From Eubacteriales bacterium (GTDB taxonomy: Bacteria > Bacillota > Clostridia > Peptostreptococcales > Anaerovoracaceae): a stretch of DNA of 5,235 bases. The translations under genes were made by a program, and so were the position numbers. The notes beneath the pieces are model-generated. The model made no database searches and was not told where the DNA came from. It saw only the letters and a program-made list of their open reading frames with translations. Shown piece after piece: positions 1-5,235 of this stretch. Within the stretch, counting starts at the first letter, position 1. Each line of letters starts with the position of its first letter. Where the stretch lies: positions 1-5,235 of the forward strand of contig JAQVOT010000098.1 of NCBI GenBank assembly GCA_028702415.1, read 5' to 3'.

Positions 1-26
1 TTCTGCATTAATTCTTCTCTTGTCAT
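1..26 (-). CDS. 5' end of an unidentified gene, cut by the left window edge
   Basis: Only the first eight complete codons are visible (MTREELMQ), too few to identify a family. The start is well supported: an AAGGAG ribosome binding site lies at 33-38, six bases before the ATG at 24-26, and a consensus sigma-54 promoter sits about 50 bases upstream of the ATG in the same orientation. The gene is therefore the first of an operon probably controlled by the sigma-54 activator encoded just upstream on the same strand. The charged TREEL start resembles the first helix of many small corrinoid proteins of methyltransferase systems. That would suit the pylB and corrinoid-activator genes elsewhere in the window, but it is a guess from context. 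That a gene starts here is fairly sure; its product is unknown. Confidence 0.7.
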
Positions 27-75
27 AATTCGCTCCTTTTCTTTATTAATGTTGTTAACATCGTAAGGACTATAG

Positions 76-91
76 AGCAATAAACGTGCCA
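76..91 (-). promoter_or_regulatory. Sigma-54 (RpoN) -24/-12 promoter
   Basis: On the minus strand the sequence reads TGGCACG-N4-TTGCT: the -24 element TGGCAC is at 91-86 and the -12 element TTGC at 80-77, with the canonical five-base spacing between TGGCAC and TTGC. All invariant positions of the sigma-54 consensus (TGGCACG-N4-TTGCW) are matched. Counting the final C as -12 puts transcription start near base 65, giving a leader of about 39 nt before the ATG at 26. The gene for a sigma-54 activator with an intact GAFTGA loop lies directly upstream, which strongly supports function. Confidence 0.9.
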
Positions 92-150
92 TATTATTTA
101 TTTTTCGTTCTATCCTCAGATTGATTCACCCCTAATGCCCTTTTTTTCAA

Positions 151-185
151 CGAAAAAAAAGTCAGGATGTTTTTTTATCTGACTT
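151..185 (-). terminator. Candidate intrinsic terminator of the sigma-54 activator gene
   Basis: On the minus strand AAGTCAG (185-179) pairs with CTGACTT (165-159), and the second arm runs directly into eight T residues (160-153). An alternative pairing adds GAT/ATC with one bulged C, giving a nine-pair stem and an eight-base loop. The stem is short and only moderately GC-rich, but an uninterrupted U tract right after the stem is the expected form. It lies about 105 nt past the stop codon of the activator and upstream of the sigma-54 promoter, so it would separate activator transcription from the next operon. Confidence 0.55.
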
Positions 186-240
186 CAAATATTATTGCCT
201 ATCTGTTTATTAGAACTGGAGTATATTTCTATAAATAAAA

Positions 241-283
241 TATGATGAAAAAAATCATTACTATTATGATTATTTTCATCATA
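241..283. promoter_or_regulatory. Candidate upstream activator sequence: two 17-bp dyads in a 43-bp palindrome
   Basis: Four five-base half-sites alternate in orientation and start exactly 12 bases apart: ATGAT at 242, ATCAT at 254, ATGAT at 266 and ATCAT at 278. They form two ATGAT-N7-ATCAT dyads (242-258 and 266-282). The whole block is also one large palindrome: outer arms 241-251 and 273-283 (11 pairs), one A/A mismatch, inner arms 253-258 and 266-271, and a seven-base loop. A 17-bp dyad is the usual size of an enhancer site for NtrC-type activators. The dyad centres lie about 185 and 209 bases upstream of the predicted sigma-54 start site. The block begins six bases after the activator stop codon, so an AT-rich terminator hairpin is the alternative; TTTTATTTAT follows it on the minus strand. 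The exact 12-bp phasing favours a protein-binding role. Confidence 0.55.
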
Positions 284-289
284 TTAATT

Positions 290-1684
290 TTATTTTTCCG
301 TAAACTTCTTCATTATTTTCGATACGGTAGACTGATCAACGCCTAGTATTTCTGCCGCCTTATATGTGCTTCCGCTCTGTTTATATGCCTCCATTACAAG
401 CTGCTTCTCAACCATATGTTTTGCCTCTTTCAAAGGCATGATGCCTTTACATATAACTGCAGGTTCATTGCCTTTTTCACCGGATTGATTTTCGGAACCG
501 TAAAGAGCTACCCTGACATCTTCCTCACCGATATTATATCCTTCAGCGAAAATATGCAGATTTTCAACAACGTGTTCCAGTTCTCTGATATTTCCCGGCC
601 AGTCGTATTCCTTGAGAATTTCCATTGCCTTTGCATCTATTCTCTTGGTGTTTCTGTATTTCGAATTGCAATTCGACAAGAAATGTTTTGTCAGAGCCTC
701 CAGATCCGAGTGTCTCTCACGTAGAGGAGGTATCTCCAGGTTTACCACATTGATTCTGAAGTACAGCTCCGTTCTGAATGTCTCCTCCTGACACATCTTT
801 TTCAGATTCCTGTTTGTTGCTGTAATAAGTCTGGTTGTAACCTTAATTGGGCTGGTTCCTCCGATTCTTGTGAACTCTCCGTCTTGTATAAAGTCAAGAA
901 GTTTAACCTGCACAGTCAGAGGAAGTTCTCCTATTTCGTCAAGAAAGAGAGTTCCACCGTTGGACATTTCAATCTTTCCCTGTTTCCCATGGTCTGATGC
1001 ACCGGTAAATGCGCCTTTTTCGTATCCGAACAGTTCTGACTCGATTAGTGTCTCAGGAATAGTTGAACAGTTGATTTTAATAAATGGTTTATCTCCCTCC
1101 GGAAATTTGAATTTATGTATTGTCTTTGCGGCAACTCCTTTACCAACCCCGGTTTCTCCTGTTATCAGAATCGGAACATCAAGAGGTGCGATCTTCGGTA
1201 TCTTTTCTATAATATAATCTGTATCGTCGCCGCCAACAATAAAACCCGCCTCTTGAAATGCCATGTTTTTCAAACCGCTTATTTCACGTTTCTGAGCCTC
1301 CATGGTTTCTATCATTTCGGCTATCTCATCTATCTTCTTGGTAGTAGAGATTATCAACTCTATTTTATCCTTCGCCGCATTAAATACAGGCACCCCGGTA
1401 ACAAGCACTTTGATATTTCCCGGGATTGTCTGAATAAGGCTTACGGTTTTTCTCTGTTTTATTACCTCGAGGGAAACGCTTGGTGAGAATTTTCCTTCCG
1501 CAACCAGTTCAGCAACATTTCTGCCCACCACCTCCGCGGCAGAACTCTGTATATCTTTCTGAGAAATCTGGTTGAGGTACAACACAACACCTTCTCCATC
1601 TGTAACGAAAATTTCCTCTCCAAAGTTTTCGGACATTATTTTATAAAAATCGTTATCATATTTTTTTAGAAGCTCTTTGTTCAT
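290..1684 (-). CDS. PAS domain-containing sigma-54-dependent transcriptional activator with TyrR-like HTH
   Basis: A 464-residue enhancer-binding protein that should couple a sensed signal to opening of sigma-54 promoters. Residues about 12-120 look like a PAS sensor domain (EEIFVTDGEGVVLYLN near the start). A helical linker rich in E, K and M (about 117-142) leads to the AAA+ domain: Walker A GETGVGKG at 176-183, the sigma-54 contact loop GAFTGA at 224-229, Walker B GGTLFLDE at 243-250, an arginine-rich segment around 304-324 ending PPLRER, and the sensor II region WPGNIRELE at 362-370. A C-terminal HTH (about 418-462, with AAEILGVDQSTVSK) resembles the TyrR/Fis-type domain of PAS regulators common in Clostridia. 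There is no phosphoreceiver domain, so control is probably by a ligand or redox signal at PAS rather than by a histidine kinase. The ATG has an AAGGG ribosome site eight bases upstream. The likely target is the sigma-54 promoter at 76-91, immediately downstream on the same strand; the signal is unknown. Confidence 0.93.
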   Translation of the reverse strand: MNKELLKKYDNDFYKIMSENFGEEIFVTDGEGVVLYLNQISQKDIQSSAAEVVGRNVAELVAEGKFSPSVSLEVIKQRKTVSLIQTIPGNIKVLVTGVPVFNAAKDKIELIISTTKKIDEIAEMIETMEAQKREISGLKNMAFQEAGFIVGGDDTDYIIEKIPKIAPLDVPILITGETGVGKGVAAKTIHKFKFPEGDKPFIKINCSTIPETLIESELFGYEKGAFTGASDHGKQGKIEMSNGGTLFLDEIGELPLTVQVKLLDFIQDGEFTRIGGTSPIKVTTRLITATNRNLKKMCQEETFRTELYFRINVVNLEIPPLRERHSDLEALTKHFLSNCNSKYRNTKRIDAKAMEILKEYDWPGNIRELEHVVENLHIFAEGYNIGEEDVRVALYGSENQSGEKGNEPAVICKGIMPLKEAKHMVEKQLVMEAYKQSGSTYKAAEILGVDQSTVSKIMKKFTEK

Positions 1685-1720
1685 TCGTTTTACCCTTACC
1701 AGTGTTTTTCTTCTTTTTTT

Positions 1721-1749
1721 ATTGAAACATGAAATAAAATATTTTGCAA
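1721..1749 (-). promoter_or_regulatory. Weak candidate promoter for the sigma-54 activator gene
   Basis: On the minus strand TTGCAA (1749-1744) is followed after 17 bases by TTCAAT (1726-1721), preceded by TG in the extended -10 position. Both hexamers match the consensus at four of six bases. Because TTGCAA is self-complementary, the same hexamer can serve as the -35 element of the divergent transporter promoter. The start site would be near 1714, about 30 bases before the ATG. AT-rich DNA produces such matches by chance, so this is tentative. Confidence 0.3.
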
Positions 1750-1772
1750 GAATAAGCTTATATTGTTATAAT
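1744..1772 (+). promoter_or_regulatory. Sigma-70-type promoter for the AEC transporter gene
   Basis: TTGCAA at 1744-1749 (four of six matches to TTGACA), a 17-base spacer, and a perfect TATAAT at 1767-1772 preceded by TG at 1764-1765 (extended -10). Transcription would begin near 1779, about 37 bases before the ATG at 1816. A second TATAAT at 1787-1792 with TTGTTA at 1763-1768 (18-base spacer) gives an overlapping alternative. A perfect ten-base palindrome, ATAAGCTTAT (1752-1761), lies in the spacer of the first promoter and could be an operator. Confidence 0.55.
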
Positions 1773-1815
1773 TCAAAACTGTAAGCTATAATATTGACTA
1801 TTGAGGAAAAACAAC

Positions 1816-2748
1816 ATGCTAATATCATCTATCCTGACATCGTTAGTAAAAGTTTTTATTTTAATACTACCCGGAATTCTTTTCAGAAAAAAAAGCTTCA
1901 TCAGTGTTGATCAAAGCGATGGAATTAATTTTATTGTCGTAAATATGGCCTGGCCCTGCCTTGTGATAGATGCAATGCAGATAAAATTCAGTACAGAGAT
2001 TTTTCACCAAACTCTGTACCTTTTTCTTATTTGCAGCATTATTTTTGCCGTCTTGATAATAGCCAGTATTCCGATTTCGCGACTTATCAGGCTCAGCAAA
2101 ACCAAACAGTACCTTTCAATGTTTATGCTTATATTTGGTAACACGGGCTTTATAGGCCTTCCTGTGGTAAAAGCCCTTTATGGAACTGAAGCTCTTTTTT
2201 TCGCCGCAATTATCGAGCTTGTAAATGATGTTCTTCTTTTCACGATAGGAATGGCTCTTATTCAACTATCAGCAGGAACAAAACTTACATTGAATGTTCG
2301 CCAACTGATTAGCCCTGGCCTTATCGGGGTTATCCTCGGTCTCACTTTTTTCCTGACAAATGTTCAATTTCCTGATGTCATAGGCGCCCCTATTGAATTT
2401 GTTGGTAATCTGACTACTCCCCTTTCCATGTTTATTATTGGATTCCAGCTGGGAGGTCTTTCTATAAAAGAGCTGCTCAGCAGTTGGCAAATCTACGTAA
2501 TTACCGCCTGCAAACTTCTAATCGCACCTTCCGTAGCTCTTATTGTTGTTTCATTTTTTACAGGCGAATTTACCCTTATGGAAAAAACACTTATCATCAG
2601 TTTCGCAATGCCTGTTGCCTCATGTGCCGCACTATTCAGCCAGCAATATAGAGGCGAACAAAAAATGGCAACACAGACTGTAATGCTCACAACACTGTTA
2701 TCGATTATTACCATTCCTGTATTTGCAATACTGGTGGAAATCATTTAG
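1816..2748 (+). CDS. AEC (auxin efflux carrier) family transporter
   Basis: A 310-residue inner-membrane protein of the AEC/Mem_trans family, whose bacterial members move small organic anions such as malate or malonate; the substrate here cannot be read from sequence. About ten hydrophobic segments can be seen, near residues 4-22, 36-55, 67-90, 100-122, 126-150, 165-181, 196-214, 226-248, 256-275 and 287-308. Two family signatures are clear: GNTGFIGLPV at 108-117 in the first half and the SFAMPVASCAALF stretch at 262-274 in the second. Length matches the usual 300-320 residues. The ATG at 1816 is preferred because GAGG (1803-1806) lies nine bases upstream; an in-frame TTG at 1801 would overlap that site and has no ribosome site of its own. 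The gene is divergent from the sigma-54 activator, so a functional link is possible but unproven. It ends in TAG with an in-frame TAA four codons later. Confidence 0.9.
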   Translation: MLISSILTSLVKVFILILPGILFRKKSFISVDQSDGINFIVVNMAWPCLVIDAMQIKFSTEIFHQTLYLFLICSIIFAVLIIASIPISRLIRLSKTKQYLSMFMLIFGNTGFIGLPVVKALYGTEALFFAAIIELVNDVLLFTIGMALIQLSAGTKLTLNVRQLISPGLIGVILGLTFFLTNVQFPDVIGAPIEFVGNLTTPLSMFIIGFQLGGLSIKELLSSWQIYVITACKLLIAPSVALIVVSFFTGEFTLMEKTLIISFAMPVASCAALFSQQYRGEQKMATQTVMLTTLLSIITIPVFAILVEII

Positions 2749-2767
2749 TTTTCCATATAATTAAATA

Positions 2768-2787
2768 GGCCGTCCAAACAGGCGGCC
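2768..2787. terminator. GC-rich hairpin in the convergent gap, candidate bidirectional terminator
   Basis: GGCCGTC (2768-2774) pairs with GGCGGCC (2781-2787), seven pairs including one G-U, around the loop CAAACA. It lies 19 bases past the transporter stop codon and between two convergent genes, where a shared terminator is expected. No clean T run follows on either strand: on the minus strand the arm is followed by TATTTAATTATAT, on the plus strand there is no U tract. Termination efficiency is therefore uncertain, but this is the only strong GC stem in an AT-rich gap. Confidence 0.55.
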
Positions 2788-2843
2788 CATCTATGAAATA
2801 TGTTCTTGCGATAATTATTATTCCGGCAAATACCCCATTATAA

Positions 2844-4232
2844 TCAGAAAGCCATAGCCATCAGATATTTCGTTTGGAAGTCCTCTTCCTGTGCCAGTTC
2901 GATATGTTTCACAAGTTCCGGAATCCGTTCAGCGAATTCCATTTCCTTCTTGTTCACAGCTGTCATTGAGACTCCCGCACCTGCAGTATTACCTGCAGAA
3001 ATTATCTTGTCCTGATTGATGCCAGGGAGCAGTCCGATTCTCACTGCACTTTCCTTATCTATATAGTTCCCGAAAGCGCCGGCTACGATTACCCTGTCCA
3101 GATCGTTCACGGTCTTGCCGTATCTCCCGAGCATTATCTGGATTCCGGCTTTAATGGCACCCTTTGCAAGCTGCACTTCTCTGATATCGTTCTGGGAAAT
3201 CACTATCCGTTCCCCGTCCTCCTTTTCTGTGAGGATGAATTCACGGCCTTTTTCTGTTTCGATCAAGCGCTCACAGAGAGCCGGGTCAAACTTTTTCTTC
3301 TCAACATCTGCAGCTGATGCCAGCCTGCCCTTCTTATCTATGAGCTTGGCGTCAAGCATCTCTGCCAGAGCATCTATTAGCCCTGAGCCGCAGATTCCTT
3401 GGGCTTCCTTCTCACCTATAGTCCTCAGTTTAACGTCTCCGCCTTCGATTGATATTTTTTCAATGGCACCCTCAGCCGCTCTCATTCCGCATTTGATACA
3501 AGCTCCCTCAAAGGCAGGGCCTGCTGCAGTTGAACATGCGTAACTATCCTTGCCGTCAGTTATGACTATTTCACCATTTGTTCCTATATCTATAAACATT
3601 GAGAGACCTTCCATGTCCAGAACTCTCGATGCGATAATGCCAGCAGTAATATCTCCACCTACATGGCCTGCAATATTAGGAATTACAGTAACATCAGCAT
3701 CTTTCCCGAGTTTCAGAAGAGCATCTTCCGCCTTCAACTTAACTGCTCCTGTATATGCCGGTGTAAATGGTGCCAGTGCCAGATTCATTGGCGGGTACCC
3801 GGCAAAAAGGTGTGACATTGTCGTATTGCCGGCGACTGAAACCTTGTGTATTTCTTCAATACTTCTTCCGGCCTTGCTGCAGATTTCTTCCGTTATTTCG
3901 TTTATGCAGTCAGTAATACTGCCACGCAGAACGTCCAGGTTTTCGCCTTCCCTACCACAATAGGTAATACGAGAAATTACATCCAATCCGAATTCATTCT
4001 GAGGATTTGTTCTGGCTGCGGTTGCAATCTGTTCTCCCGCTTCCAAATCCCAAAGCATTCCTACTACGGTTGTTGTTCCTATATCAAAAGCAGCAGCAAG
4101 TCCTTTTCCCTTATCGGCCGAAAAGCCATCCGGATAAGCCAGCATTTTTGTCTTTCTGTCATTTGCTCCGCTCATCATTGCGGATCCCTTGCATCTGCCG
4201 CACTTGCTACATACACCTGTGCACTTGATCAT
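2844..4232 (-). CDS. RamA-like ATP-dependent reductive activator of corrinoid proteins (DUF4445/ASKHA), short variant
   Basis: A 462-residue ASKHA-fold ATPase of the RACo/RamA group, which uses ATP hydrolysis to push an electron onto inactive Co(II) corrinoid proteins and return them to active Co(I). Visible blocks in order: phosphate-1 loop FDIGTTT (49-55), NPQNEFGLDVISRI (76-89), VAGNTTM (133-139), phosphate-2 loop FIDIGTNGEIV (213-223), AAGPAFEG (236-243), GICGSGLID (279-287), the QNDIREVQLAKGAI helix (347-360), and the nucleotide-site VAGAFG (383-388). Bacterial RACo proteins usually start with a [2Fe-2S] ferredoxin domain, and methanogen RamA ends with a two-[4Fe-4S] ferredoxin domain. 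This protein has neither; it has cysteines at 4, 8, 11 and 14 (C-x3-C-x2-C-x2-C), a likely metal-cluster site. The start is firm: GGAGG five bases before the ATG. It follows pylB by 19 nt, so co-transcription is expected. 2-Hydroxyacyl-CoA dehydratase activators share the fold but are much shorter, so that alternative is unlikely. Confidence 0.87.
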   Translation of the reverse strand: MIKCTGVCSKCGRCKGSAMMSGANDRKTKMLAYPDGFSADKGKGLAAAFDIGTTTVVGMLWDLEAGEQIATAARTNPQNEFGLDVISRITYCGREGENLDVLRGSITDCINEITEEICSKAGRSIEEIHKVSVAGNTTMSHLFAGYPPMNLALAPFTPAYTGAVKLKAEDALLKLGKDADVTVIPNIAGHVGGDITAGIIASRVLDMEGLSMFIDIGTNGEIVITDGKDSYACSTAAGPAFEGACIKCGMRAAEGAIEKISIEGGDVKLRTIGEKEAQGICGSGLIDALAEMLDAKLIDKKGRLASAADVEKKKFDPALCERLIETEKGREFILTEKEDGERIVISQNDIREVQLAKGAIKAGIQIMLGRYGKTVNDLDRVIVAGAFGNYIDKESAVRIGLLPGINQDKIISAGNTAGAGVSMTAVNKKEMEFAERIPELVKHIELAQEEDFQTKYLMAMAF

Positions 4233-4237
4233 TTCTT

Positions 4238-4242
4238 CCTCC
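4238..4242 (-). promoter_or_regulatory. Ribosome binding site of the corrinoid activator gene
   Basis: GGAGG on the minus strand, five bases before the ATG at 4230-4232 and inside the 19-nt gap after the pylB stop codon. It fixes the start so that the N-terminal cysteine motif is part of the protein, and its closeness to the pylB stop supports translation from one shared mRNA. Confidence 0.85.
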
Positions 4243-4251
4243 GTCTGTTTA

Positions 4252-5235
4252 TCACCAAGTCAAAGCCTTGTTTAAGTATTCTCTATATTCCTCTGCTGTT
4301 GCGCCTTCAAGGCCCATTTTCTCAAGGATTGCCTTTGCTTCAGCAACTGTTCTTCCACCGTTATCCACGTCCATGTCGCTGTGGGCAACTCCGGCCAGAC
4401 CTGATTTAGGTGGTATTATCGATGTTACCAGATTTGCTCCCGCATTTATTCTATCTTCAAGCCCTTTGATTCCATCCACATCCAGAGATGCGGGGATCAG
4501 GGCCCACGGATACATTATTCTCATTAGAGCTATGATCTTAAGTTCCTTCGCCCTGTCCGGAGTCTGAACAGTCTCCATGGGGCTCCCTTCCTGAGGAATG
4601 AAACTCATCACCCTCACCTGATGGGCTCCGATTTCTCCCATTGTGATTATGGAATCAGCAATATCTTCATTGCTTTCCCCCACTCCTGCAAGAAGTCCTT
4701 CTTCTATATGCATACCGCAATCTTTGGCATACAATTTCGCGTTCATTCGTTCATCGTAGCTCTGATTAAGTCTTAGCTTTTCAAAAATCTCACGATTATG
4801 TGTCTCCTGATAAAGGGCGTACCACTCAACTCCTGCCCTTGCAAAGGCAGCAATGTCTTCTATGCTGACAACTCCAGGAGAAATCATTATGGGCAGTCCG
4901 GTTTCCTTTTTGATCTGGCCTATAAGGTCGAGCATCAAGCTGAAGTTGTCTTTATGAAAGAACATATCCTCGCCCATTGTCATGTCCAGAAGATTCACCC
5001 CGGAATCAGCCAGGCTTCTTGATATCTCCAGTATCTCCTCCGGCGTCTTTCTATATCTCTCTATCTTGTTCGATTTCCTGAAATAACAGAATGCACAGTC
5101 GTTACGACAGAATGTTGAGAAGTAAACAAATCCGTACATGAAGATTTTTTTCCCGGAATGTTCTTCCCTCACCTTTCTTGCCTTTGCAAAAAGTTCCTGA
5201 ACTTCCGATTTATCTGTCGTGTTCAGATATTCAAT
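4252..5235 (-). CDS. pylB: 3-methylornithine synthase PylB (radical SAM), 5' end beyond the right window edge
   Basis: PylB converts L-lysine to (3R)-3-methyl-D-ornithine in the first step of pyrrolysine biosynthesis, a radical SAM isomerisation in the cytoplasm. 327 residues are visible and the frame stays open to the window edge; methanogen PylB has about 350, so roughly 20-25 residues are missing. A GTG at 5170-5172 is not a credible start: the 21 codons before it encode a family-like helix (EVQELFAKARKVR) that normally precedes the catalytic barrel. The radical SAM motif C-x3-C-x2-C (CRNDCAFC) falls at visible residues 43-50, after the FVYFSTF strand. Other blocks typical of PylB are LLDMTMGED, PIMISPGVV, ALYQETHN, VRVMSFIPQEGSP, IPASLDVDGI and NAGANLVTSIIPP; these match PylB better than BioB or HydE. 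pylC, pylD, pylS and pylT are not in view and would be expected to the right. The next gene downstream is the corrinoid activator. Confidence 0.93.
   Translation of the reverse strand: MEYLNTTDKSEVQELFAKARKVREEHSGKKIFMYGFVYFSTFCRNDCAFCYFRKSNKIERYRKTPEEILEISRSLADSGVNLLDMTMGEDMFFHKDNFSLMLDLIGQIKKETGLPIMISPGVVSIEDIAAFARAGVEWYALYQETHNREIFEKLRLNQSYDERMNAKLYAKDCGMHIEEGLLAGVGESNEDIADSIITMGEIGAHQVRVMSFIPQEGSPMETVQTPDRAKELKIIALMRIMYPWALIPASLDVDGIKGLEDRINAGANLVTSIIPPKSGLAGVAHSDMDVDNGGRTVAEAKAILEKMGLEGATAEEYREYLNKALTW

Noticed and set aside
416..1486. Three plus-strand open frames opposite the sigma-54 activator
   Set aside because: They are the reverse strand of a gene with a full set of AAA+ motifs, and none has a ribosome site or a coherent protein signature.
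1801..1803. TTG as the start of the AEC transporter
   Set aside because: This TTG overlaps the GAGG ribosome site that serves the ATG at 1816, and no ribosome site precedes the TTG.
2269..2744. Two minus-strand open frames opposite the transporter
   Set aside because: They are antisense to a continuous ten-helix membrane protein and show no domain or start signal.
1685..2843. Possible tRNA-Pyl (pylT) in the gaps
   Set aside because: The gaps contain no CTCTAAA-like anticodon loop or cloverleaf pairing; the hairpin at 2768-2787 is too short and isolated to be a tRNA.
3115..3963. Two plus-strand open frames (3115-3543 and 3550-3963)
   Set aside because: They are antisense to the DUF4445 gene and show low-complexity Ser/Pro/Ile-rich translations typical of shadow frames.
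3846..4409. 187-codon open frame on the plus strand
   Set aside because: It lies antisense across the corrinoid activator and the end of pylB, both well-supported family members, and its translation has no recognisable domain.
5170..5172. GTG as the start of pylB
   Set aside because: The reading frame continues open to the window edge and the 21 upstream codons encode sequence typical of the PylB N-terminal helix. The gene is truncated by the window rather than starting here.
4252..5235. Biotin synthase (BioB) or HydE instead of PylB
   Set aside because: The sequence shares the radical SAM C-x3-C-x2-C motif and fold, but blocks such as TMGED, ALYQETHN, VRVMSFIPQEGSP and IPASLDVDGI follow PylB, and the corrinoid activator next to it fits the Pyl context.
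1..5235. CRISPR array, insertion sequence or attachment site
   Set aside because: No regularly spaced long repeats, transposase or integrase frame, or terminal inverted repeats were seen; the only phased repeat is the short operator-like array at 241-283.

Overview
The window looks like chromosomal DNA from an anaerobic, low-to-moderate GC bacterium, most likely a Clostridia-type Firmicute. The signs are AT-rich intergenic DNA, strong GGAGG-type ribosome binding sites, a PAS/sigma-54 activator with a TyrR-like C-terminal helix-turn-helix, and a corrinoid-activation ATPase beside the pyrrolysine gene pylB. The lineage is an inference from style and gene content; no marker gene is present.

Right part (about 2844-5235, minus strand): a two-gene unit. 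pylB (3-methylornithine synthase, radical SAM, first step of pyrrolysine biosynthesis) enters from beyond the right edge, so its 5' end is missing. It is followed 19 nt later by a DUF4445/RamA-type ASKHA ATPase, which should reductively reactivate corrinoid proteins of methyltransferase systems. Pyrrolysine is known mainly from methylamine methyltransferases (MtmB, MtbB, MttB), which use such corrinoid proteins, so the two genes serve one metabolism: one supplies the amino acid, the other keeps the cobalt cofactor active. The ATPase is a short variant with an N-terminal four-cysteine motif in place of the usual ferredoxin-like domain.

Middle (1685-2843): an AEC-family transporter gene on the plus strand, divergent from the regulator and convergent with the corrinoid activator. 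A GC-rich hairpin lies in the convergent gap. The transporter start is best placed at the ATG at 1816; the upstream TTG overlaps its ribosome binding site. Two sigma-70-type promoters can be proposed in front of it.

Left part (1-1684, minus strand): a PAS-AAA+-HTH sigma-54 activator with intact Walker A, GAFTGA and Walker B motifs. Just after its stop codon lies an ordered array of four ATGAT/ATCAT half-sites in alternating orientation at exact 12-bp steps, which makes two 17-bp dyads. Next come a candidate intrinsic terminator and then a full-consensus -24/-12 sigma-54 promoter on the minus strand. This promoter points to an AAGGAG-preceded ATG whose gene runs off the left edge after eight complete codons. 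The simplest reading is that the activator binds the array about 185-210 bp upstream of the start site and switches on the next operon, which is mostly outside the window. Given the right-hand genes, that operon could encode corrinoid/methyltransferase proteins, but the sequence shown does not prove it.
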